Positions 57,308 through 64,000 of a stretch of DNA of 64,000 bases are shown piece after piece (within the stretch, counting starts at the first letter, position 1; every line of letters begins with the position of its first letter). The notes beneath the pieces are model-generated. The model saw nothing but the letters and a program-made list of their open reading frames with translations, did not search any database and was not told the DNA's origin. The DNA comes from Amycolatopsis sp. DSM 110486. GTDB lineage: Bacteria > Actinomycetota > Actinomycetes > Mycobacteriales > Pseudonocardiaceae. Location: NCBI RefSeq assembly GCF_019468465.1, contig NZ_CP080519.1, forward strand, positions 10,716,501 through 10,780,500, in the 5' to 3' direction. Position numbers and translations under genes: made by a program.

Positions 57308-59068
57308 ATGCCAGAGGCGACCGTCCTGGTGGCGAACCGCGGCGAGATCGCCGTTCGCATCATCCGCGCGTGCCACGAACTCGGTCTGCGAGCCGCCGCC
57401 GTCCACAGCGACGCGGACGCCGGCGCGCTGCACGTCCGGCTGGCCGACGAAGCTCACCGGATCGGACCGCCGCCCGCGCGAGCGTCCTACCTGGACGTCG
57501 ACGCGGTGCTGGGTGCGGCGAAGGCGGCCGGTGCGAGCCTCGTGCACCCGGGTTACGGCCTGCTGAGCGAGGACGCCGGGTTCGCCGAGGCAGTCACCGC
57601 GGCCGGGCTGACGTTCGTCGGGCCGTCCGCCGAGGTCATCGCGCGGATGGGCGACAAAGTCGCGGCGCGCGCGGTGGCCCGGAAGTGCGGCGTGCCGGTG
57701 CCGCCCGGCACCGCGGATCTCACGGCCGAGCAGGCGGCGGCCGAGGCGGACCGGATCGGCTTTCCCTTGGTGGTCAAGGCTTCGTTCGGCGGGGGCGGGC
57801 GGGGCATGCGCGTCGTGACGTCCGCCGGCGGGCTCGCCGAGGCGATGGCCGCGGCCGGGCGGGAAGCGGGCGCCGCGTTCGGACGGCCGGAGGTGCACCT
57901 CGAGCGCTACCTCCAGCCGGTGCGGCACGTCGAAGTGCAGGTGTTCGGCGACGCGCACGGCACGGTCGTCCACCTCGCCGACCGGGACTGCTCGGTGCAG
58001 CGCCGGCACCAGAAGCTCATCGAGGAGGCGCCGGCGTTCGGCCTGCCGGATCGGGTGCGCGCCGCGCTGCGGGAGGCGGCCGTGACCCTGGCGCGCGAGG
58101 TCGGTTACGTCGGCGCGGGCACGGTCGAGTTCCTCGTGCTGCCGGAGACCGGCGAGTTCTTCTTCCTGGAGATGAACACCCGGCTGCAGGTCGAGCACGG
58201 CGTGACCGAGCTGGTCACCGGCCTCGACCTCGTCGCGGCGCAGCTGCGGGTCGCGCTCGGTGAGCCGCTGCCGTTCACGCAGGACGACGTGGTGGTGCGC
58301 GGACACGCGATCCAGGCCCGCATCGCGGCCGAGGATCCGTCGGCGGGTTTCCGGCCGGCGCCGGGCACCGTGACCGGCCTGACGCTGCCGCTGGGTCCGG
58401 GGATCCGCAACGACTTCGGTGTCGAGACCGGCGACGCGGTGCCGGCGATGTACGACTCGCTCTTCGGCAAGGTCCTCGCCCACGGCGCCGACCGCGACAC
58501 CGCGCGACGCCGGCTCGTGGGCGCGTTGGGCGAACTGCGGGTCGCGGGTCCGCCGACGACCGCGCCGTACCTGCGCACGATCCTCGAATCGGCGTCGTTC
58601 ACGGAAGGCAGGCACGACACGGGATCCGTCGAACGGGAGTGGGTGCCGGAACCGGCCACGGCTCCTGCCGCTCCCCCCGCCCCGCACACCTCGGGCACGA
58701 ACGCCGTGCCCGCCCGGCTGGTCCGGATCGCCACGGACCGCGGGCCCGTCGAGATCGCGGTTTACGGACGCGCTCAGCGGCCCGGGGTGGTTGCCGCGCC
58801 GTCGGAACGCCCCTCACGCGACAGCGGATCAGGAAGCACCGCAGGCGCGGCAGCCGGCGGACCGCCCACCGCGCCGATGGACGCCACCGTGGTCGCGGTC
58901 CGGGTCGAGCCCGGGCAGGAGGTCGCCGCGGGTGACGTCGTCGCGGTGCTGGAGGCGATGAAGATGGAGATGCAGGTGCGCACGGAGGTCGGCGGTGTCG
59001 TCGGGACCGTCCTCGTCTCCCCCGGCACCTCCGTCGCCGCCGGGGCTCCGCTGATCACGCTCGGCTGA
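57308..59068 (+). CDS. Acyl-CoA carboxylase biotin carboxylase/carrier (alpha) subunit
   Basis: The 586-residue protein has a biotin carboxylase part (about 1-450: VLVANRGEIAVRIIRACHEL, PGYGLLSEDAGFAEAV, FPLVVKASFGGGGRGMRVV for ATP, EFFFLEMNTRLQVEHGVTE), a linker rich in Ala/Pro/Ser/Gly, and a C-terminal biotinyl domain with the biotin-accepting Lys in LEAMKMEMQ near 562. It carboxylates biotin with ATP and bicarbonate and hands it to the beta subunit encoded divergently. The ATG at 57308 has GAGGG ahead. Having subunits on opposite strands with one shared operator is a compact way to balance expression. Confidence 0.93.
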   Translation: MPEATVLVANRGEIAVRIIRACHELGLRAAAVHSDADAGALHVRLADEAHRIGPPPARASYLDVDAVLGAAKAAGASLVHPGYGLLSEDAGFAEAVTAAGLTFVGPSAEVIARMGDKVAARAVARKCGVPVPPGTADLTAEQAAAEADRIGFPLVVKASFGGGGRGMRVVTSAGGLAEAMAAAGREAGAAFGRPEVHLERYLQPVRHVEVQVFGDAHGTVVHLADRDCSVQRRHQKLIEEAPAFGLPDRVRAALREAAVTLAREVGYVGAGTVEFLVLPETGEFFFLEMNTRLQVEHGVTELVTGLDLVAAQLRVALGEPLPFTQDDVVVRGHAIQARIAAEDPSAGFRPAPGTVTGLTLPLGPGIRNDFGVETGDAVPAMYDSLFGKVLAHGADRDTARRRLVGALGELRVAGPPTTAPYLRTILESASFTEGRHDTGSVEREWVPEPATAPAAPPAPHTSGTNAVPARLVRIATDRGPVEIAVYGRAQRPGVVAAPSERPSRDSGSGSTAGAAAGGPPTAPMDATVVAVRVEPGQEVAAGDVVAVLEAMKMEMQVRTEVGGVVGTVLVSPGTSVAAGAPLITLG

Positions 59069-59086
59069 GCCCGGCGGTCCCGGCTG

Positions 59087-59887
59087 TCACGCCTTCGGGA
59101 CGGCGACGATCGGGACGTCCGGCCCGCCACCGTCGACGAGGATGCGTTGCGCCGTCAGGTAATCGGCGTCGGCAGAGGCGAGGAACGCCACGACACCGGC
59201 CACGTCCTCGGGCCGCGCCACGCGGCCGAAGGGGTAGCGCGCGTCGAGGTCGGCGATCATCGGCGCGCCGGACGCCGCGACGAGGCGCTCGCCCATGTCG
59301 GTCGCCACCAGGCCGGGCGCGACGATGTTGACCCGCACGCCGTGCGGCCGTTCCTCGTGCGCCAGGGTCCGCGCGGCGGTCTCCATCGCGGCCTTCGCCA
59401 TCGTGTACGCGGCGCCACCCGCCGGCGTGGTCTCCACGATCGCGCTCGACACCACGATCACGTCGCCCCGGGCCGCGGCGCGCATCCCCGGCAGCAGCGC
59501 GCGGATCAACGCGAGCGGCCCCAGCGTGTGGACGCGCAGCAGCCGCAGGTATTCCTGCTCGTCGGTGTCCGCGATCGGCGTGCCGCGGCTCGCCGTTCCG
59601 GCGTTGCTCACGAGCAGGTCGACGGGGCCGAGGTCGGCCCGGATCCGCTGCACCATGGCGGCGACGGCGGCCTCGTCGTCCACGGACGCGCGGTAGGCGA
59701 CCGCGGTCCCGCCCTCGGCCGCGATCCCCGCCACGACCTCCTCGGCCGCGCCGGCGTCACGCCGGTAGTTGACCGCGACGGCGGCACCGTCGGCCGCGAG
59801 CCGCGTCGCGATCGCACGGCCCACACCGCGCGAGCCGCCGGTCACCAGCGCGATGCGGCCCGCCAGCGGCGTGGGGTCGGGGGACAT
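59087..59887 (-). CDS. Short-chain dehydrogenase/reductase
   Basis: The 266-residue SDR has TGGSRGVG near residue 17, AVNYRRD (basic residues favour NADP), the variant structural motif SNAG in DLLVSNAGTASRG, the catalytic Ser in VVSSAIVETTP and YTMAK. It ends with the FabG-type ILVDGG block. It is the last gene of the second leftward operon, 28 bp after the preceding SDR, and ends 19 bp from the stop of the convergent biotin carboxylase gene. Role: oxidation or reduction of a hydroxy/keto intermediate. The substrate is unknown. Confidence 0.88.
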   Translation of the reverse strand: MSPDPTPLAGRIALVTGGSRGVGRAIATRLAADGAAVAVNYRRDAGAAEEVVAGIAAEGGTAVAYRASVDDEAAVAAMVQRIRADLGPVDLLVSNAGTASRGTPIADTDEQEYLRLLRVHTLGPLALIRALLPGMRAAARGDVIVVSSAIVETTPAGGAAYTMAKAAMETAARTLAHEERPHGVRVNIVAPGLVATDMGERLVAASGAPMIADLDARYPFGRVARPEDVAGVVAFLASADADYLTAQRILVDGGGPDVPIVAVPKA

Positions 59888-59915
59888 CGGAAACTCCTCG
59901 TCGTCGGTGGTCGCG

Positions 59916-60677
59916 TCAGAGGCGGGTCGCGGCGTCGAGCCGGACCACCTCGCCGTTGAGCAGCTCGTTTTCCATGAAGCTCGCCACGAGCCGGGCGAAG
60001 TCTTCCGGGCGGCCCAGGCGTTTCGGGAACACGTGCAGGTCCATCAGCGCGGCGCGGCGCTTCTCGTCGGCCCCGGCCAGCATGCCCGTGTCCATGATCC
60101 CCGGGCACACCGTCATCACGCGAATCCCCCAGATCGCGAGATCCCGCGCGAGCGGCAGCGTCAGTGCGACCAGCCCGCCCTTCGACGCCGAATACGCCGC
60201 CTGCCCGGCCTGCCCTTCCAGCGCGGCGGCCGACGAGACGTTGACGATCAGCCCGCGCTCGCCGTCCGGGCCCGGCTCGTTGCGCGCCATCACGGCGACG
60301 GCGTGGCGCAGCACATCGAACGCGCCCACGAGGTTGATCTCCACAGTGCGCCGGAAGAGATCGAGCGGGTGCAGCTCGCCCTTGCGCGACAGCACCCGCG
60401 CGGCCGGGCTGATCCCGGCCGCGTTGACGCACACGTCGAGCCGCCCGAACCGCTCGGCGACCGCGCCGACGGCCTTCTCGACCGCCGCCTCGTCCGACAC
60501 ATCGGTGGGCACGAACAGCGCGCCTTCGCCCAGCTCGGCCGCGAGCTCGGCGCCGGCCGAGCTCGCCAGGTCGAGGATGCCCACCCGGCCACCGCCCGCG
60601 ACCAGCCGCCGCGCGGTGCCGGCGCCGAGCCCCGACGCACCGCCGGTGACCAGGCCGACGGAACCCTCGATCCTCAT
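59916..60677 (-). CDS. SDR, 3-hydroxyacyl-CoA dehydrogenase type II-like
   Basis: The 253-residue SDR resembles HSD10/type II 3-hydroxyacyl-CoA dehydrogenases: VGLVTGGASGLGAGTARRL near residue 7, ILDLASS with an Asp for NAD, CVNAAGISPAARVLSR, the long loop NEPGPDGERGLIVNVSSAAA typical of the HSD10 group, the catalytic YSASK and a C-terminus with FPKRLGRPEDFARLV. Such enzymes oxidise 3-hydroxyacyl-CoAs in beta-oxidation. Its start overlaps the stop of the preceding SDR by ATGA. The class assignment is by loop pattern. Confidence 0.88.
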   Translation of the reverse strand: MRIEGSVGLVTGGASGLGAGTARRLVAGGGRVGILDLASSAGAELAAELGEGALFVPTDVSDEAAVEKAVGAVAERFGRLDVCVNAAGISPAARVLSRKGELHPLDLFRRTVEINLVGAFDVLRHAVAVMARNEPGPDGERGLIVNVSSAAALEGQAGQAAYSASKGGLVALTLPLARDLAIWGIRVMTVCPGIMDTGMLAGADEKRRAALMDLHVFPKRLGRPEDFARLVASFMENELLNGEVVRLDAATRL

Positions 60678-61507
60678 TTGATCGTGGCCCCCGCGTCGAC
60701 GGGCAGCGCGACCCCGGTCACGTACCGCGCCTCGTCGCTGGAGAGGAACAGCACGGCGTTGGCGATGTCGATCGGGTCGACCCACGGCACCTGGAGCGCG
60801 TTGAGCGACAGGAAGCCCGGCATAGCCGCCTCCCTCGTCGGCGCCGGGTCGTCCGGGGCGAACATCCCCCACGTGCCGGGGTTCTGGATCATGTGGGTGT
60901 CCACATTGGTCGGATGCACGGTGTTGACACGGATGCGGTGCCCGGCGAGCTCGTTGGCCATCGTGCGCATCAGCCCGACCATCCCGTGCTTGGCGGCCAC
61001 GTAGTGCCCGACCTGCATGATGCCCTTCAGCCCGCCGATCGAGCTGGTGAACACCATCGACCCGCCGCCGCGGCGCATCAGGTGCGGCACCGCGGCCTTC
61101 GCGGTGTGCCAGACCCCGGTGAGGTTGACGTCGAGCATGTCCTGCCACATGTCCTCGGTGAGCTCCCAGGACATGCCGTAGGTGGCGATGCCGGCGTTCG
61201 CCACGACGATATCCAGCCCGCCGAACCGCTCGACTCCCTCGTCGAGAGCGGCCTGCAGGCCTTTGGCGTCCCGGACGTCGGCCTTGCTCGCCACGATCTG
61301 CCCACCGGCCTTCTCGACCAGCGCGGTGGTCTCGGCCAGGTCCTCCTCGGTGGCCGGCGGGTACTTGTCCACCGTCTCGACCGCCGCGCACGCGTCGATC
61401 GCGATGATGTCGGCGCCCTCCTCCGCGAGCCGCACCGCGTGTGCGCGGCCTTGCCCACGTGCCGCGCCCGTGATGAACGCGACCTTTCCCGCGACCCGTC
61501 CCGTCAT
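60674..61507 (-). CDS. Mycofactocin-coupled SDR family oxidoreductase
   Basis: The 277-residue SDR belongs to the group with TGAARGQGRAHAVRLAEEGA at the dinucleotide site, the acidic IAIDACAA, a roughly 15-residue insertion after it (VETVDKYPPATEEDLAET), VANAGIATYG and YVAAK. This insertion and the RGQGR motif mark SDRs that keep their NAD bound and depend on mycofactocin for re-oxidation. Mycofactocin biosynthesis genes are not in the window. ATG 61507 is preferred to an upstream ATG because GAGGAGG lies five bases ahead. Members act on alcohols or hydroxy-steroid-like substrates. Confidence 0.88.
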   Translation of the reverse strand: MTGRVAGKVAFITGAARGQGRAHAVRLAEEGADIIAIDACAAVETVDKYPPATEEDLAETTALVEKAGGQIVASKADVRDAKGLQAALDEGVERFGGLDIVVANAGIATYGMSWELTEDMWQDMLDVNLTGVWHTAKAAVPHLMRRGGGSMVFTSSIGGLKGIMQVGHYVAAKHGMVGLMRTMANELAGHRIRVNTVHPTNVDTHMIQNPGTWGMFAPDDPAPTREAAMPGFLSLNALQVPWVDPIDIANAVLFLSSDEARYVTGVALPVDAGATIK

Positions 61508-61556
61508 GTCCGCCTCCTCTGCTGGAAGAAACTTGTTGCCGTTCAAAGACTTCCGG

Positions 61557-62909
61557 TCAGTAGCGCAGCGTCCCGGCGAACGCGTCGAGCCGCTTGCCCA
61601 GCACGGCCTCGGCCGCCGTGATGCCCGAGCGCGCGGCCTTGTCGATCCCGATGCCGCGGGCGCGCGTCGTGTCGCCGGTCAGCCACAAGCCCTCGATCCC
61701 GCGGACCTTCGTGTCAGGCCGGACCGGGCCGACCAGGCCCGGTTTGGTGATCACGCCGTAGCTGGTGACGACGTGCGGCTTCGTCCACAGTGCCCCGCGC
61801 GCCGCCGGCAGCATCTCCTCGATGTCCTCCCACAGCTCGGCGAACTTCCGGTCGAGCCAAGCCCGGTCGCCGTAGTGGGTGGTCGCGTCGAACGAGGCCC
61901 CGACGCACGTCAGGTACTCCCCTGCGGGCGAGACCCCGCCGTCGTAGCCGGTGAAGTTGAGGGTGAAGCCGGGCAGGCCGCAGCGGGGTGTGGACAGGAA
62001 CGACGCCATCTCCCGCTCGGTCATCGCGATCACCGGCTCCTTCGCGGCGATCCAGTAACCGATCCAGCAGGCCCGGTTGCGGTTGGCCGCCAGCATGCGG
62101 ATGCGCGCCGCGAGGTCCCACGGCAGCACGTCGTCGTCGAACAGCCGCAGCAGGTCCCACACCGGCGCCGACACGACCACCTGTGGGGCCGCGATCTCCT
62201 CGCCGTCGCGCAGCGTCACGCCGCGCACGGCGCTATCGCGCACGTCGACCCGGCGGACCGGCGCCGACAGCCGGAGCTCACCACCGTGGGCCTCGAACGC
62301 CGCCATCATGTTGTGCCACAACGCATCCCAGCCGCCCATGGGCCAGAACGAGTATCCGGCGGTGCGCCGCGTCGAGTAGTGCAGCTTGCGCGTGTACAGG
62401 TTCTCCGAGGCCGAGTGTTCCCACGGCCGCAAGGTGATCTGCTCCAGCACCGAGATGGCTTCCCACACCGTGTACACGCCCTCGTCGGAGGTGTACTGCG
62501 CCATCCACTCCCGCAGCGAAGCGTGGTTCCAGTTCTCCAGCTCCTCGTACGACGTCGCGTTCAACGCCTGGATGCACCGCTTGAGGCCCTGCTTCGCGCT
62601 GCCCGCGTACTGCTCCTGGATCGGCGCCCAGCCCCGGCCGTTGGTCCAGAACGGCATGGAGTCGCTGCGTTCGGAGTGCACGAGGTCGAGCCCCATGAGC
62701 GCGCACACCCTCGTCAGCGAGTCGCCGGGATCCTCGACGAGGTGGCTGCCGAGGCCGAGCTGGTGCCCCTTGTACCGGTACTCGCGCGCCCGCCCGCCGA
62801 GGTACGCGTGCTTTTCCAGCAGCAGCACGCGTTGGCCCTGTTCGGCCAGCACTGACGCCGTGACCAGGCCGGACACGCCGGCACCGAGCACGATCACGTC
62901 GTAGGACAA
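61557..62909 (-). CDS. FAD-dependent oxidoreductase, phytoene-desaturase-like
   Basis: The 450-residue protein has the Rossmann FAD-binding start (DVIVLGAGVSGLVTASVLAE, then LLLEKHAYLGGRA) and the C-terminal GLWLTGDTTRARGIGIDKAA block common to carotenoid desaturases and related amine oxidase-like flavoproteins. The middle is rich in Trp and unlike true carotenoid enzymes. It could desaturate or oxidise an isoprenoid or other hydrophobic substrate. The start is TTG at 62909, chosen because GGAGGAGG lies six bases upstream and the FAD motif begins at residue 4. No good ATG or GTG is available. Confidence 0.83.
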   Translation of the reverse strand: MSYDVIVLGAGVSGLVTASVLAEQGQRVLLLEKHAYLGGRAREYRYKGHQLGLGSHLVEDPGDSLTRVCALMGLDLVHSERSDSMPFWTNGRGWAPIQEQYAGSAKQGLKRCIQALNATSYEELENWNHASLREWMAQYTSDEGVYTVWEAISVLEQITLRPWEHSASENLYTRKLHYSTRRTAGYSFWPMGGWDALWHNMMAAFEAHGGELRLSAPVRRVDVRDSAVRGVTLRDGEEIAAPQVVVSAPVWDLLRLFDDDVLPWDLAARIRMLAANRNRACWIGYWIAAKEPVIAMTEREMASFLSTPRCGLPGFTLNFTGYDGGVSPAGEYLTCVGASFDATTHYGDRAWLDRKFAELWEDIEEMLPAARGALWTKPHVVTSYGVITKPGLVGPVRPDTKVRGIEGLWLTGDTTRARGIGIDKAARSGITAAEAVLGKRLDAFAGTLRY

Positions 62910-62931
62910 GAAACCTCCTCCTGCCGGGTAC

Positions 62932-63384
62932 TCACGGGGCGACCACGTCGGCGACCGCCCGCAACGGCGCGTCGAGCAGTTCGAGCACGGTCCCGTCCGG
63001 GTCGCGCAGGTACACCACCCGTACCGGCCCCCACTGTTTCGGCCGGTTCCACAGCCGCTGCCCGCCGGCGGCCTCGGCCCGGGCCAACGCGGAGTCGACG
63101 TCGGCGACCCGGATGCCGAGGTGCGGCAGCCGGGCGGCCGGCTCCTGCGCGGCACACCACTCCGGCGCCGGCTCGCCGAACTCGAACAGCTCGATCCCGC
63201 TGCCGTCCGGGAACCCGAGCAGGGCGACGCGCACCTCGCGCTCGGTGTTCATCGCCAGCGCGGCCGCACCGGGATCGAGCGTGAATGGCGGCGCGAGCGG
63301 TTCGGCGCCGAGCTCGCGGTAGAAGGCCACGGCCCGGTCCAGCTCCGCCACGCGCACGCCGAGGTGGTGCAGTCCCGCCGTCAC
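62932..63384 (-). CDS. VOC-superfamily (glyoxalase/dioxygenase-like) protein
   Basis: The 150-residue protein has two beta-alpha-beta-beta-beta modules of the vicinal-oxygen-chelate fold. The first begins LHHLGVRVAELDRAVAFYRE and has GSGIELFEFGEP; the second begins LPHLGIRVADVDSALARAEA and has DPDGTVLELLDAPL. His and Glu residues in these strands are the usual metal ligands. Relatives include methylmalonyl-CoA epimerase, glyoxalase I and extradiol dioxygenases; an epimerase would fit beside an acyl-CoA carboxylase but is only a guess. GTG at 63384 overlaps the ligase stop by GTGA. Confidence 0.85.
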   Translation of the reverse strand: MTAGLHHLGVRVAELDRAVAFYRELGAEPLAPPFTLDPGAAALAMNTEREVRVALLGFPDGSGIELFEFGEPAPEWCAAQEPAARLPHLGIRVADVDSALARAEAAGGQRLWNRPKQWGPVRVVYLRDPDGTVLELLDAPLRAVADVVAP

Positions 63385-64000
63385 ACGGACCGGCCGCGGT
63401 CCGCCCAGTACGCGCGGCGCAGGTCGCGCTTGAGGATCTTCCCGGTGGGCGCCTTGGGCAGGGCGTCGACGAACTCGACGGACCGGGGCTTCTGGTAGGA
63501 GGCGAGGTGCTGCTTGGCCGTGGCGATGATGTCGGCCTCCGTCGCCGTCGTCTCGGGCTTGAGCACCACGAACGCCTTCACCGCTTCGCCCCACTCGTCG
63601 TCGGGCACGCCGATCACCGCGCACTCCAGCACCGACGGGTGTTTGTTCACCGCCTCCTCGACCTGGATCGAGTAGATGTTCTCGCCACCGGAGATGATCA
63701 TGTCCTTGGCGCGGTCGACGATGAACACGTACGACTCGGCGTCCCAGGTGGCGATGTCGCCGGTCCACATCCAGCCGTCGCGGATCGTGTTCTCGGTGAG
63801 GTCGGGGCGGTTGAGGTAACCGAGCATGTTGGCCTCGGACCGCACGATGATCTCGCCCGCGGTCCGGCCGTCCTTGGGCACCTCGCGCCCGTCCGGGTCG
63901 ACGACGCGGACCTGCGTGACGAAACCCTCGCGCCCGCAGGACATCAGCCGTTCCGGGTGGATGCCGCGCACGGCGTCGAGGTGGTCTTCCTGCGACAGGA
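63381..64000 (-). CDS. AMP-dependent acyl-CoA synthetase (C-terminal part, cut by window end)
   Basis: The visible 206 C-terminal residues carry the acyl-adenylate-forming motifs: DGWMWTGDIATWDAES (A7), VDRAKDMIISGGENIYSIQV (A8), EWGEAVKAFVVLKPE, and PTGKILKRDLR with the catalytic Lys of A10. The enzyme activates a carboxylic acid to its CoA ester using ATP. The start lies beyond the right edge. It overlaps the VOC gene by four bases and is the first visible gene of the second leftward operon, so it probably provides the entry step of the pathway. The acyl substrate is not deducible. Confidence 0.92.
   Translation of the reverse strand, partial: LSQEDHLDAVRGIHPERLMSCGREGFVTQVRVVDPDGREVPKDGRTAGEIIVRSEANMLGYLNRPDLTENTIRDGWMWTGDIATWDAESYVFIVDRAKDMIISGGENIYSIQVEEAVNKHPSVLECAVIGVPDDEWGEAVKAFVVLKPETTATEADIIATAKQHLASYQKPRSVEFVDALPKAPTGKILKRDLRRAYWADRGRSV

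Overview
This is GC-rich, actinobacterial chromosomal DNA, most likely from the Pseudonocardiaceae (Amycolatopsis-like). The reasons are: strong G/C bias at third codon positions; frequent GTG starts; 1-4 nt stop/start overlaps (ATGA, GTGA) throughout the operons; a PdtaR-type ANTAR regulator; a SigK/RskA pair; an Rpf-type secreted protein; an F420-type luciferase family; and a mycofactocin-type SDR. The 11-mer palindrome TCCACTGTGGA also recurs. The genus is inferred, not proven.

Layout. 0-5.5 kb: the 5' part of a branched-chain amino-acid-type binding lipoprotein, pdtaR, an odd short-arm tRNA with a CAA anticodon, a GNAT enzyme, scars of a tyrosine recombinase and a P450, and a WYL regulator divergent from two small enzyme-like genes. 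5.6-16.2 kb: one leftward molybdenum/tungsten operon: MobA-MoaD fusion, AOR-family aldehyde oxidoreductase, two-subunit formate dehydrogenase, MoeA, MoeA-PBP fusion. 16.3-18.6 kb: decayed DNA (a dipeptide ABC ATPase and a luciferase-like gene, both 5'-truncated at one junction, plus another luciferase-family fragment). 18.7-22.9 kb: rskA-sigK facing a membrane-anchored molybdopterin oxidoreductase and a fasciclin (MPT70/MPT83-type) lipoprotein, with SigK-like promoters in front of both targets. 23-32.5 kb: single-gene enzymes and regulators, another 5'-to-5' pair of gene remnants, and an OmpR-type two-component system. 32.7-44 kb: envelope genes (BlaI/M56, polysaccharide deacetylase, glycosyltransferases, phosphodiesterase, DedA, UppP, GT39), three of whose transcription units carry the same BlaI-like operator. 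44-47.4 kb: TetR/SDR pair, nitroreductase, Rpf-LysM protein. 47.6-64 kb: a CoA-ester catabolic gene set under a TetR regulator (acyl-CoA dehydrogenase, hydrolase, ene-reductase, ferredoxin, P450, NTF2-like protein, enoyl-CoA hydratase, biotin-dependent carboxylase, three SDRs, FAD oxidoreductase, VOC protein, acyl-CoA ligase cut by the window edge).

How they work together. The Mo/W operon supplies both cofactor-tailoring steps and the enzymes that use them; the NuoEF-like subunit would link the redox chemistry to NAD. SigK probably drives its two neighbours, and RskA carries a 14-nt tandem repeat that could change its reading frame. The BlaI-like operators tie a BlaI/M56 sensor pair to undecaprenyl-pyrophosphate recycling (UppP, DedA), a glycolipid-type glycosyltransferase and a deacetylase: an envelope-stress regulon. 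The last 16 kb would activate an acid with CoA, oxidise, hydrate and carboxylate it, and oxidise it further with P450 and SDR enzymes. Its substrate cannot be read from sequence.
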